This document shows, in pieces, positions 47,358 to 57,410 of a DNA stretch of 64,000 nt. The translations under genes were made by a program, and so were the position numbers. The stretch comes from Leucosporidium creatinivorum (taxonomy: Eukaryota; Basidiomycota; Microbotryomycetes; Leucosporidiales; Leucosporidiaceae), in the NCBI GenBank assembly GCA_001600635.1, contig BCKL01000010.1, forward strand, positions 387,663 to 451,662. The letters run 5' to 3'. The stretch's first letter is position 1. Each line of letters begins with the position of its first letter. Under the pieces are notes generated by a model. That model worked only from the letters and a program-made list of their open reading frames with translations, searched no databases and was not told the DNA's origin.

Positions 47358-48302
47358 TCACCACATCGCCATTCTGTCACTACTACTAGAGTACACCAGC
47401 GGTCGCTCTGCACCCTCCTGCCTTGCCTGGACTTGATGCGGTCCCGGTTTGGCCAGAGACCGCTCCCGCCGAACATGCTCCGAATCCGAATTGGCTCTAC
47501 GGTTCCCCTGCATCTTTCGGCAAGCCGGTCAGAGTGAAGGTCCAAAGCGAAGCAAGTACACATCAAGCTCACCGTGACAGGGCTTGCTGAGCGGCGCAGG
47601 GGAGGGTGCGTAGCGATTGTCTTAAGCAAGTCGACTAGACGCTGCAAAGGGGGAGGCTCAGCGCCGAGCTGGTGGGTAGAGGCAGCAAGGCGTGTGAGAA
47701 CGTACTTCTGCCTGGTCGAGCATTTCCTCGGAGTACATCTGGATCTCCGAGTTGGAGAACTGGCTGGGAAAGCTTGTCGGCTCCTCAAAGACTGAGTGAG
47801 CAAGCCGCTGAACCTCGGTTGGGATGTTCTGCACTTTGCTGATGTCCTCGTTATCCTCCTTTATGTATCTCTTGTGCTGTTGCTCGAGTGCACTACGAGT
47901 CTCTGCTCTCAGCAGCGTCAGCGGTAAGGCTCAGCGGAGAGCGCAACCTCGGCGATCGGTGCGGAGGCGACCAAGGGCGACAAAGGACGTACCGATGATG
48001 ATCTACAGCACCGCAGCGATACATTCATTAGCTGGATGACTTGTACGCCTCTTTGGTCCCGGTCAGGAGAGGCTCACCGTGTCCAGTTCCCGCTCCACGA
48101 CACCGACCCGTCGCAGCGTGTCGTAAATCGTCGTCCGTTGCTCTCGCGGGATGGAGAACGCGCTCTTCAGCTCCGCTCCGAGCGTTGAAAGCTTGTCCAG
48201 GATCGTCCCTAAGACCGTCTGGCCTGGCAACATGGCGCGCACGACCCTCCCCCAAATCCTCGACACCTCTTCATCCGCCGCGACGATTTGCTGGTCGCTC
48301 AT
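47358..48302 (-). CDS. Coiled-coil-like protein of unknown function
   Basis: Starts MSDQQIVAADEEVSRIWGRV, VRAMLPGQTVLGTILDKLST, then IPREQRTTIYDTLRRVGVVE and RELDT. A 10-base microexon (48002-47993) gives III plus one base, then ETRSALEQQHKRYIKEDNED, VQRLAHSVFEEPTSFPSQFS, YSEEMLDQAE, RLVDLLKTIATHPPLRR. The proposed last exon is basic and disordered (MQGNRRANSDSEHVRRERSL) and ends SDRMAMW. The frame stays open through every join, which supports the model. Largely helical and charged, possibly a subunit of a larger complex. No family recognised. Confidence 0.58.
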
Positions 48303-48841
48303 GGCTCCCGGGAACGTCTTGCGCCGCGTTTGATATTTAGAGCGGAAGAAGCAGCAAAGACGATGAGGATACCCCGCCGCGGAGGTGCGAAATGGCGGTG
48401 CTCGGCTCGGCTGGCGCCGAAACGGCGGTGAACTGAGGCGGCCAGCTGGAGACGGCACTGAGCGGACCGCTTTCAAGTTGGATTTGGCATGTTCAGCTGT
48501 AGGAAGAGAGGAGCTGAGACTAGGTCAGAGTAGGAAAAGAGGACAAGCGGCTCCTTCCGTTTCGTCTCTCTGATCTCTTCGCTCGTCTACTCGCTACCTC
48601 GCTACCCGGCTCAGCGGATGGCGCAGCTATAAAGATACTCTCGTCAATACAGCCGATCTGCAGCTCTTGAGATAGATGCCTCTCCTCCTCCGCCGAAAGG
48701 GCGACTCGGCCCAAGGGGATATCCCTCTCAGCTGAGCTCGAGCAGAGGGAGGGAAGGATGATGAGAGCAGGGTTGACCTCCTACCACTACCTAGCGCTCG
48801 ACCTAATGCCCTACAGCTTCTTGCCCCTCTCAATCTAGTTG
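48303..48841. promoter_or_regulatory. Shared upstream region of coiled-coil gene and RBMS-like gene
   Basis: 539 bases between divergent start codons. No gene seen. Ends in a pyrimidine-rich stretch before ATG 48842. Confidence 0.4.
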
Positions 48842-51286
48842 ATGAATCCACTTCCTCTCGCTCCTTTGCTTCCTCCCGCTCCTCCTCCGCCCAACTTTTT
48901 CCCTTCCCTCTCACCTCAATCGCCTCATTGGACTCAGCAGTACTTTCCTACAGCTCATCCGCCCTACCCTCACCCTTCTATACCCTACCACTACCCCTAC
49001 AGCCTCCCTCAGCCTCTTCCGCTTCCTCTCCCTCAACCGCCTCTCTCGTTCGGCGCTCAAAACCTGCAGCAGCATGGCCAGTCGAGTTTCCTCCTGCATC
49101 GCCAGCAGTTGGGCAGTCACTACTACAGCCACGCTGGAGGCGAAGGATCGAGTCCGATGAAGCTCGACTTGGGGGCAGGAGCTGTCGGTGCAGGTGAGTC
49201 GTTGTCGGCGAGCGAGGAAAGGTCGGATGAGCTGGAAGGAGGAAGCTGACGGGCTCGGTCGTCGAGCATAGGTGCTTCTCACAGCATCTCCCCGTGGCCT
49301 GGATACCGTCAGCAGCGTGAAGTCAAGCTGGAGAAGTGAGTTCCCTCGACGCCGAGCTCGGCCTGACAGCAGCGCGAGCGAGAGCTGACCTTTCGCTTCG
49401 CCCAACCACAGCGTCGACCACGCCACCAACATCTACGTGCGCCCTGATTCCATCCAACTCCCTGCCTACATCTGACCCTCTCTATCGCCCTACAGGTCCG
49501 TCTCCTCCCTCCCGAAGCTCGCGACTCGGACTTGCACGCACTCGGCTCTCGTTTCGGCCAAGTCCTCTCGGTTCGCGTTTTGACGTCTACTTCAATGGTC
49601 GCGGATCCCATCAGTGGACAGCCTGTAGAGACGCAGACGTGTAAGGGCGTCGGTTTCATCCTCTTCAAGTCGCCTGACGAGGCCGAGAGGGCGGTCGCGA
49701 GCCTCAACGCCGAGGGGTTCGAGGCGAGCTTTGCCAAGGTGCGTGGGCTGTGGAAACGCGGAAGGTGGGGACGAAACCCGAAGCTGACCCCCCGACTCTC
49801 GACAGGAATCCGTCTCGCTCAAGCTGCGCCGCCTCGCCGACGAGTCGTCGACCAATCTCTACCTCACCAACGTTCGTCGTCTCGCTGCTGTACCGCAGCT
49901 CTGAGCTCATCCATCGTCTTGTAGATCCCTTCCGACCTCGAGGACCACGACATCATCCAGCTTCTAGCACCTGCGACCGTCCTCTCCGTCCGCATCCTAC
50001 GCGAGAATGATTCGCTCCCCAACGCCGAGCGTGGAGACGGAGGCAAGTCGAAGGGGATTGGCTTTGCGAGGTGAGCCGCCGGGAGATGGAGCCTTGACAG
50101 TCCAGCAAGGGGTCAAAGCTGACCCCCCTCGATGCCCGTAACAGGCTCGAAGATCGCGAGACGGCCGACGAAGCGATCGCAAGGCTCAATGGCGTGCAGC
50201 TCCCCGGCGCTCTCCTTCCCTTGAGGGTTCGCTACGGTGAGCGCTAAGTATTAGCAGTGCTGGACTGTATGTTGAGCCTCTCCCGCCACCAGCCGACACT
50301 CGTGAGCAGCGCAAGCTCAAGGAGCAAGTCGGCTCGCTTCGTCGCTCGCGCAGTTCGGGCCTCGAAAGCGGTCTCTCGACTCCTTCGTATGTGCAGAGCT
50401 TTTTAATACAATCCTATCACTGTATCTGACTACTCCTTCCACCTACAGCGCCTCTGGTCCTCTCGACCGCTTCCGCTTCGACTCCCCCGCCAACTCGCCT
50501 TCAAGGGGCAACACTCCCCTCTCCTCTCTCATCAACACGCCCAGCAAGATCGGCAACGCTTCCTCGGCGATGCAGTGGACTCCTACCATCTCCCCCGCCT
50601 CGTCGATGTACCTCTCGCCTCTCAAGCCCTCGATCTCGGCGGCCACCTCGCAAGCTCCGAGCTACTTCGACCGCGCCGTTCCTCCTCCTCCTCCTCCCGC
50701 TTTCATCCCTCAAGGCTTCTTCCGACCTACCTCCGACCCTTTCCAGACCTCTCACCTCGCTCACTACCCCGCCCCTTCCCCTCCCGTCGCGCCCAACTTC
50801 GCCTACCTGGCCGAGCAAGAGACGGCTGCGTTCTACCAACACGTGCAGCACCACCTTGCACCTGCGCCCACGAGTGATGTCGACATGGGATCGTCCCTCA
50901 AGCGTTCTTACAAGCCTCAAGATGCTCGCTCCGTTGGCGACTCGGCCCTCTCGCTGTCGGACTGGACCTTCTCCTTCGGCTGCTGTGGCAGCGCTGGAGG
51001 AGGGAGCGGGAGCATGAGTGCAGGACCTCTGAAGACTCGCTTCTTTGCTGGCGAGGAGGATGATGAGGAGGATGCGTGGGAGTTGGGCAAGTTGGGATTG
51101 GCGAGGCTGGACCGAGGAGCGAGCTTGTGTGGCTTGGGAGGAGGAGAGCCTGTGAAGGAGGGCAATGGACCGGGGAGTGAGGCTTGGATGCTGAGAAGGT
51201 TGGAGGCAAGGAAGAGTGTGAGTCTGATGGAGCTGTGTCGAAGCTCGCTGATGGCTAACGTATCCTGCTCACGACAGCTCCCTTGA
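48842..51286 (+). CDS. RNA-binding protein with two RRM domains, RBMS/MSSP-like
   Basis: Binds single-stranded RNA (or DNA); family members act in mRNA stability and localisation. The N-terminal part is Pro/His/Gln-rich (MNPLPLAPLLPPAPPPPN). RRM1 begins ATNIYVR; RNP1 is CKGVGFILF, followed by SPDEAERAVASLNAEGFEAS. RRM2 begins STNLYLTNIPSDLEDHDIIQ, VLSVRILREN, RNP1 KSKGIGFARL and ETADEAIARLNG. The pairing of both domains with the short linker resembles RBMS/MSSP and related fungal proteins. The C-terminal half is disordered (SPLKPSISAATSQAPS, FAYLAEQETAAFYQHVQHHL) with an acidic patch EEDDEEDAWELG. The last intron (donor GTGAGT after EARKS) leaves only Leu-Pro-stop. Confidence 0.88.
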
Positions 51287-51698
51287 TCGCCGAGCGCCGA
51301 GCGCCGAGCGCCGAAGCAACTCCCCATCCTTGTCAGCCACCTACAGCCCATCACAGCTACCCCTCACCCTTCTACCGCCACTCTACACTGTTTCCTTCTT
51401 CTACCGCTTGTCTACCTCTGCCTCACTCTCACCGCTTAGCCCCCCTTCCGGGCCTCGGCGCTGTCTGCGAAGGCAGTCGAGGTCGCTTCTCTTGCTTAGC
51501 CTGATTGCTTGCTTAGGTACTCCGTGTCTGCTGGGTAGGTGAAACAGGCGTCTCCCGTGTCCAGCAGCATATTTGACGGAACGAGAGTCTGAGAGGGCGA
51601 GCTCGGAGCAGCCCGACCGCGGATTCGCCGCTCGCTGCTTCATGACCGGTGTACGTACAGCTCTCTTACATCCCTCAGCGAGCTCCATCAAACGCCTT
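51287..51698. other. Intergenic region between converging genes
   Basis: 412 bases between the 3' ends of the RBMS-like and CPL1-like genes. No gene seen. GCGCCGA is repeated three times in a row at about 51294-51314. Confidence 0.4.
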
Positions 51699-52533
51699 TC
51701 ATTCAGGCGCCCTTCTTCTCCTCGCTGTCTTCATCCTCCCCTTCCTCCCTCCCTCGGCGCCTTGAGCCCTCGCCGCTAGCATCTCCACCCACCTCTCCTC
51801 GAGTCTCGCCTCCTCTTCGAACACTTCCGCCTTCTCCTCTCTTCTTATCTCGTCCGCAGTCGCCTGATCCAACAGCATCAGACGGGGCTGGACTGATGGT
51901 AGGGAGGTGAGCGCGCCCGAACCTGAGGATAGCGAGGGAGGCGAGGGTGTGAGGTGATAGTATGGGTGACAGGCGACTGAACGGAAGTGAAGAGGGTTAG
52001 CGAAGCGTTTGATAAGGGGTAAAGGGGCACGCACGTGCTTCACATCGACCAGCCCGGCAGGACGTGGCAGCGACGCCAGGAAGGGAGGTGCAGTCGACGC
52101 CTTTGCCTGTTGATGCTGTGAGTTTCGAGTTCAAGGGTCAACTACGGTGGAAGCAGAAGGCAATGCGAAGGGCAGACCCACCGCATCCGCCGCACGAGGT
52201 CGGATCCTGCTCAACCTAGAGCGAACAGAGGCAGAGGTCAGCGCCGAGCTCCCGCAGACAAGAGCCGCGCTAGCTCACCATGACACATCTCCTCCTCCCG
52301 CCCTCCCAGCACATCTCCCGCTCACCACCGCTCCGACACAGCACCTCTTCCTCTTCGTCCTCCCACATCTCCATCTCGACCTCTTGCCTCTCCTCACTTG
52401 CGCTTGGGCTCCACTGCTCGATCTCTTGTAAGGTTTGCATGAAGTAGAGGTCCGTTGAGTCCCGTGTAGGTGGTGTTGGCGAGGAGTGGACGAAGATCAG
52501 GAGGGTGGAGAAGAGGAGGGCGAGGAGGAGCAT
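51699..52533 (-). CDS. Secreted CPL1-domain protein
   Basis: Starts with a signal peptide MLLLALLFSTLLIFVHSS, then an acidic region (SASEERQEVEMEMWEDEEEE). The Cys-rich domain reads CWEGGRRRCVMVEQDPTSCG, GC, GKGVDCTSLPGVAATSC and RAGRCEALACHPYYHL over four exons with split codons that rejoin. The order C...CV...SCGGC...GVDCT-PGV...C-GRC...C is that of the fungal CPL1-like domain found in many basidiomycete secreted proteins, including a known Cryptococcus effector. Role here unknown. The C-terminus is unusual: a charged helix (EEKAEVFEEEARLEERWVEM) ending in a basic stretch (KTARRRRAPE). Assignment rests on cysteine pattern and phrase similarity. Confidence 0.75.
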
Positions 52534-53030
52534 TTTGGTCGAGGCCGAGCGAAGGCGTCGGCTGCAGCGGGAAAGGACAGGAGGCGGCGAGTGGAGCACG
52601 AGAAGAGGGGAAGGAGCAGAGAAGAGGGGAAGGAGCAGAGAAGAGAGAAGACGAAGCGAAAGTCAGACCAGGTTGATTGATGCTTGAAGGAGGAGGCCCG
52701 AGCGAGCAAGCGAGCTGAGCGGGATGAAGTGTGAGCGGGAGGGGGGTCCGAGCGCTCAACGGTCGAGGGGTCGAGCAGCTCATTGAGATGGAGCAGCTGG
52801 TAGTGCACAGAGCACATGCAGCTGATAGATTGGTGGTCGAAGTACAGAGCGGCGCCTGGCGAGAAGTGAGAGGGCGAGAGGCGGAACAGGTGACATTGCG
52901 AATCTACCGCACTGGCGAAATCCGCGCCGAGGTTCCGTCTACCGCTTCCTAGTCTATGCGAGTCCTACCGAAATGCGATACGAGTCAGCTCTGTACCTCT
53001 CAGTCCCTTCCGTCGCCCCGAGAACTCACC
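52534..53030. other. Upstream region of the CPL1-like gene with CT-rich tandem repeat
   Basis: 497 bases between two minus-strand genes with no supportable gene. At about 52610-52650 a purine-rich unit (AGAAGAGGGGAAGGAGCAG on the plus strand) is repeated about twice and a half. On the coding strand of the CPL1-like gene this is a pyrimidine tract just upstream of the start. Confidence 0.5.
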
Positions 53031-54045
53031 TTACTGCTCCTCAAACCCCGGGATCTTCTCCCCCTCCTTCATCTTCCAGCTGGTCCACACCCCGAAGTTG
53101 TTCGCAATCCCTCCAGCATGCGTGACCTTGATCTCGCTCTTATACAGTGGGCCGAGTGGGGCTGAGCCGTAAATGTCGGGGAAGAGGTGCTCGACCGAGG
53201 TAGAGGTGAGGAGGACTAGACGGCCTTTGGTGGGGTGGAGAATGTGAGAGAGGGTGCGGGCCAGCTTCTTGTTGGTGGCCTGTGGATGTCAAGGAGAGAC
53301 GGGTTCAGGGAGGTCCGAACAGAGAGCAAGACACCAGCTCACCTCGTTCAAGAATGGCGGATCGCAGACGGCAAGCTCCACAGTTCCCTTCAGCTCAGCT
53401 GGCAGGTCCACCGGCTCGTCAATATCATACGGCACAAAGTTCTTGCCTGCAAAGAGGCCGAAGCGTCGGTCGTATTCGAGGAGCTTGGTTTCGGGGAGGG
53501 GGTTGGTGTGCTGGAAGCCGACGTAGCCTGTTGGGCAGCAAAGGAAGGCGACGCGAGTGGTGGGCTCGGGGCAGAGGGAGCGGATGAACCGGGCGAGCGA
53601 GGTGGCGAAAGGTGTGGAGTACCTATGCGCAGCGAAGGAAGGCGAGGAAAGAGAGCGAAAGCCGAGCTGTCAGCGCGGGTTTTCTGAAGCGCCGAGCTCG
53701 CTACCAGAGCAGTGGGAGGTGAAAAGGGTGTGGACGAACTCACCAAAACTGGCTCAGTTGCCAATCCTCGCCGAACAGAGCCCTAAACTCGTCGACGCTC
53801 ATCATCTCCTTCTCCGGCTCGTCCTCGACCTCTGCTCCTTCTCCCGCCTGCGCCTTCAACAGCCTAGCATGTGCAGCTTCCTCTAGCTCCTGGAACTTCT
53901 TTTCTGCCTCGTCTCGCTCGTTGTAGAACGAGTCGAGAAGAGCGAGAGTCGAGGGGTCGAGCTGCAGCGGAGGGGAGCCGGATGCCTGCGAGGTGGCAGA
54001 GTCGGGCGAGGCAGCGCGGGCGGAAATATCAATGCTATCCGTCAT
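53031..54045 (-). CDS. EFM5: eEF1A lysine methyltransferase (EFM5/EEF1AKMT1)
   Basis: S-adenosylmethionine-dependent methyltransferase that modifies a lysine of translation elongation factor 1A in the cytosol; formerly grouped with N6-adenine methyltransferases. Starts MTDSIDISARAASPDSATSQ, then LDPSTLALLDSFYNERDEAE, FGEDWQLSQFWYSTPFATSL, VAFLCCPTGYVGFQHTN, LLEYDRRFG and ELAVCDPPFLNE (catalytic DPPF motif). Then GRLVLLTSTSVEHLFPDIYG and NNFGVWTSWKMKEGEKIPGF end the protein with EEQ. WQLSQFWY and the DPPFL motif are typical of this family. The start is 104 bases from the divergent elongin C gene. Confidence 0.92.
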
Positions 54046-54149
54046 ATTTTTGAGGCGCCTAGTCGAGGTGTAGAAATGCGAGTGTAGAGCAGGAGAGAGA
54101 GATCCTTCGCGGTTTCTCTCCTTCAAATCGCTCGTTTCGAATCTCAGAC

Positions 54150-54647
54150 ATGGTGAGCTACAGCGCGCTTCTACGGCGCAGTACAACAGCTAATCCTGCT
54201 CTGCTACAGGCCGAGAACCCTTGGGTCACCCTCATCTCCGCCGACGGTCTGCTTCACTCCCTCCGCTTCGCCTCTCAACGCGACTCGAGCTGACTCGGCG
54301 CACATCCTGCAGGCCACCGCTTCGTCCTGCCCCGAGCAGCAGCTCTCGGCTCCGTCCTCATCTCCGACTCGCTCACTTCCGGCATGGGAGGTTTCGCAGA
54401 GGCGCAAAAGGGCATCATCAACCTCGAGGAGCAGCGCGCGGAGGTCGTCGAGAAGGTGGCAGAGTACCTCATGTACAAGGATCGATACACGCATTCCAAG
54501 GACGAGATTCCCGATTTCAAGGATCGGGTCAAGCCTGAGATTGCGCTGGAGCTGTGAGTAGCGAGGGCGAGACGGAGGAGAGTCGGAGCAGGAGCTGACC
54601 CACTACATCGATGCAGGCTAATGGCTAGCGACTTCATGCAGTGCTAG
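54150..54647 (+). CDS. ELC1: Elongin C
   Basis: Skp1-like adaptor of BC-box/cullin ubiquitin ligases and partner of elongin A in Pol II degradation. The ATG is alone in the first exon (54150-54152). Exon 2 reads AENPWVTLISADG with its Gly codon split. Exon 3 reads HRFVLPRAAALGSVLISDSL and EEQRAEVVEKVAEYLMYKDR, then YTHSKDEIPDFKDRVKPEIA with LEL. The last exon is LMASDFMQC. The signature YxxYKxRYTxSxxEIPxF and the end ELLMASDFMQC are diagnostic. Length about 100 residues fits. Confidence 0.95.
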
Positions 54648-55308
54648 TTCGCGCATGAAAGGGTCTGGGAGGTACTCGACTTATTGTTGTACAATCGAGC
54701 TGTCGTTTCGCTCGATCTCAAAGGCTCGGCGAGTCCGTTCGGCGCTGTTGCTTCGGCACGAGGACTGATGGTACTTCAGCGGACAGAGATCATTCTAAAC
54801 GGCTCAAAGCTGCTTGCTGACCTCACTTCGTCTCCAGCGAAGACGTTACGCGCTCTCGGCCTCTCGCTTCGCTGTCACTCGGCGCTGGCTTGACACCCTG
54901 GCACCCCTCGCAGGCTCCAGGGGACAGCCTAGGGTGGGCTCACTTCTACACACAAGAAGCTGGCAGCTTTCTACCGCTATATCGGCTCCGCCCCTACCAT
55001 CGCCGCCTTCGCAAAGCTCATCTGCTGTGCTCGGCGCAGCGACTTCCATCCTTTTCCCTCGTCTGCTGTTTGTTCAGCCTTCTCAGCTCTTACACGGCAT
55101 CTCATCACGTGCAGCCGTGCCGAGCTCTCACGATGAGCGTCAACTTCGGCCTCGACGGTCGACTTTCCAGCACTAGCTCGACGCTCGGCCGCGCCCTTCC
55201 GTCTCCGTCTCGTCGGCCTCTGAGGGCGTGGAGAGCGCTTCAAAGGCGGCTTAAACAACGCTTGAGCTTCTGCGCTTCACTCGTCCCTCTCTACACTACT
55301 ACAGCAAC
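54648..55308. other. Upstream region of the first FAD monooxygenase
   Basis: 661 bases with short frames and no recognisable gene. A frame starting ATG 55134 (MSVNFGLDGRLSSTSSTLGR) overlaps the monooxygenase start and may be an upstream ORF. Otherwise promoter and 5' UTR. Confidence 0.4.
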
Positions 55309-57233
55309 ATGTCGCCCGCACCTCCTCCCTTCAAGCAGCTCAAGGTCGCCAGTGAGTTTGGCTCTCCTCCTGGCCGGCGCCGGACTCGCAGAGAGGAAGC
55401 GGATTGCTGATAGCCTCCTTTTCGAAACCTACAGTCGTCGGTGGTGGACTCGGTGGTCTCTCCGCTGCCATCGCTCTTCGTCGTGCTGGTCATCTCGGTG
55501 CGCCCGGAAGGACTCTCTCCTTCGGCTTTGGCTGACCCCATCTCTCACTCGCCACAGTCTCCATCTATGAACGTCGTGACTTCAAGCTCGAAGTGGGAGC
55601 TTCCATCTCCTGCGCAGCCAACGGTACTCAGGTGTGTGACTGCTCGCGGAGCTGCAGGGGAGTAGAGCTGACTATCGGCGCTCGTCTCGCAGTGGCTTCG
55701 TGAATGGGGAGTCGACATCGCCTCGGGACGTCCCATCCAGCTGATGAAGCTCGTTATGCGCGAGTGGAAGACGGGCAAGATCCTCAACCAGTACTCGTTG
55801 GACGACTACGAGAAGACTTGGGGCAACGTGAGTTNGGGTCGTTCTCGCCGAGCTGACCTGCCCTCCCTCAAAGCAAGGCTGACCCTTCTCGTTGTATCGA
55901 GAACAGGTCTACAACATGTTCCACCGCGTCGACATGCACACCATGCTGCTCGAGACGGCTACGCAGGACGAGGGAGAGGGAACCCCCTGCTCGGTCGTCG
56001 TGGATCACATCGCCAAGGAGCTGGACCACGAGAAGGGCACCGTCACCTTCGAGAATGGCATCACCATCCAGGCGGATCTGATCATCGGCGCGGACGGTAT
56101 CAGGGTGAGTCTTGCAGGCGTGGAGTGAGCGAGGAGCTAATCCTGGCCTTGCGACCAGTCGGCCGTTCGCTCCCTCATCGGCGCCATTCCCGACACCAAG
56201 TCGGCCAACCAGACTTGCTACCGATGCAACGTCAAGGTCTCGGACATTAAGCGACTCGGTCTCGTCGAGTGGGCTGCTGATCCGGGAATTCAGGTGGGTT
56301 GGAAGCTGGAGGATGAGCTCGGCCGAGGGGAAGCTGACCTCTCGTCGGTCTCCCCCTCGCAGTTCTGGGGTGGATACCCTACCGACGACCTGAGCATGTA
56401 CTACAAGATTGTCATGTCGCCTTGTGCTGGAGGAGACGTGAGTCGTCCGAGCGTCCTCAGGCTTCGAGACGAGCGCCGAAGCTGATATTCCTCTCGCCGA
56501 ACACAACAGATCGTCTCCTTCTACTGCTTCATGCCCACCGAGATGACCAACCACACGCAAGAAGGATNCCAGTTCGCCGAAGTCCCCGTCTCCGACATCC
56601 TCGCTGGCGCCTACTCGCAACTCGACCCCAACTGCGTCGACCTGATCAAGAACTCGATTGACCGCATGCCTTGGCGGCTCTACGTTCATCAGCCTTACAG
56701 CGTGGGTTCCTCACTTACTTCGCCGTCCGCCACATAGCTGACCAGCTGTCTCTGAACAACAGCACTGGACTAAGGGCAACGTCGCCGTCCTCGGCGATGC
56801 CGCCCACCCGATGATGCCCCATCAGTCCCAAGGCGCCTGCATGGCCATCGAGGACGCCGCTGCGCTCGGTATCATCTTCAGCAAGGAGTACGGCTTCACC
56901 ACCGATGTGCAGGCGGGATTGGCCATGTATCAGCAGATTCGAAAGCCGAGGGCGACGAGGGTGCAGAACGCCAGTACGAGGGCGACGGAGAACCTGAACG
57001 AGCGGATCGGGTTCTCAAGTTTGAGTGCACCGGAGGCCAAGTTGGCGGCGGCGGAGAATAAGCTGACGGTGAGTCTGAGGGGAGCGCGGTGAGCGAGGAA
57101 GAGCGCCGAGGCTGATTCTGGTCTCTCTGCTCTATAGGTCGACGAGATGAACCTGTACGACATGAAGGCGCATGTCGCCAAAGAAGTAGCGTCAAAGTAC
57201 AGTGGGAGCAAGGCGGGCAAGCTGCAGGCTTAG
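55309..57233 (+). CDS. FAD-dependent aromatic hydroxylase, salicylate-hydroxylase type (copy 1)
   Basis: Group A flavin monooxygenase using NAD(P)H and O2 to hydroxylate an aromatic acid. Starts MSPAPPPFKQLKVA, continuing IVGGGLGGLSAAIALRRAGH (FAD GxGxxG), VSIYERRDFKLEVGASISCA, then NMFHRVDMHTMLLETA, the DG motif ADLIIGADGIRSAVRSLIGA, YPTDDLSMYYKIVMSP and the GD motif GNVAVLGDAAHPMMPHQSQG with ACMAIEDAAALG. Ends ASKYSGSKAGKLQA. At least nine exons. Ambiguous bases at 55835 (in an intron) and 56568 (coding, before QFAEV). A second copy in opposite orientation starts the far arm at 63303. Close to salicylate or 6-hydroxynicotinate monooxygenases; exact substrate unknown. Followed within 180 bases by the acyltransferase gene. 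Confidence 0.92.
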
Positions 57234-57266
57234 ACGAGCAGGGTTCGGCAAAGGGTCGGCGCCGAG
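56569..57266 (+). repeat. Inverted repeat, left arm
   Basis: Pairs with the reverse complement of 63303-64000 without any length change (coordinates sum to 120569). By eye the arms are identical from 56569 to 57127, introns included. Eight substitutions follow between 57128 and about 57250, and similarity ends after GGCGCCGAG. The arm may extend leftward beyond what the window shows for the other copy. Confidence 0.93.
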
Positions 57267-57410
57267 CAAAAGGTCGAGCGGTTCTGAGGTTCTCAATCCG
57301 TAAATACACTGTAAATGCTTGTCCTATTTGTATCTTCCAATCTCGCCCCTGTGGAATTGCAGCTTCCTTTCAGTCGGCCACGCTTCTTTCCCTCCCTCGC
57401 TCATCTCGAC

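Noticed and set aside
53031-54045. DNA N6-adenine methyltransferase
   Set aside because: The DPPF motif alone suggests this, but the surrounding phrases (WQLSQFWYSTPFA, TSWKMKEGEKIPGF) match the eEF1A lysine methyltransferase branch.
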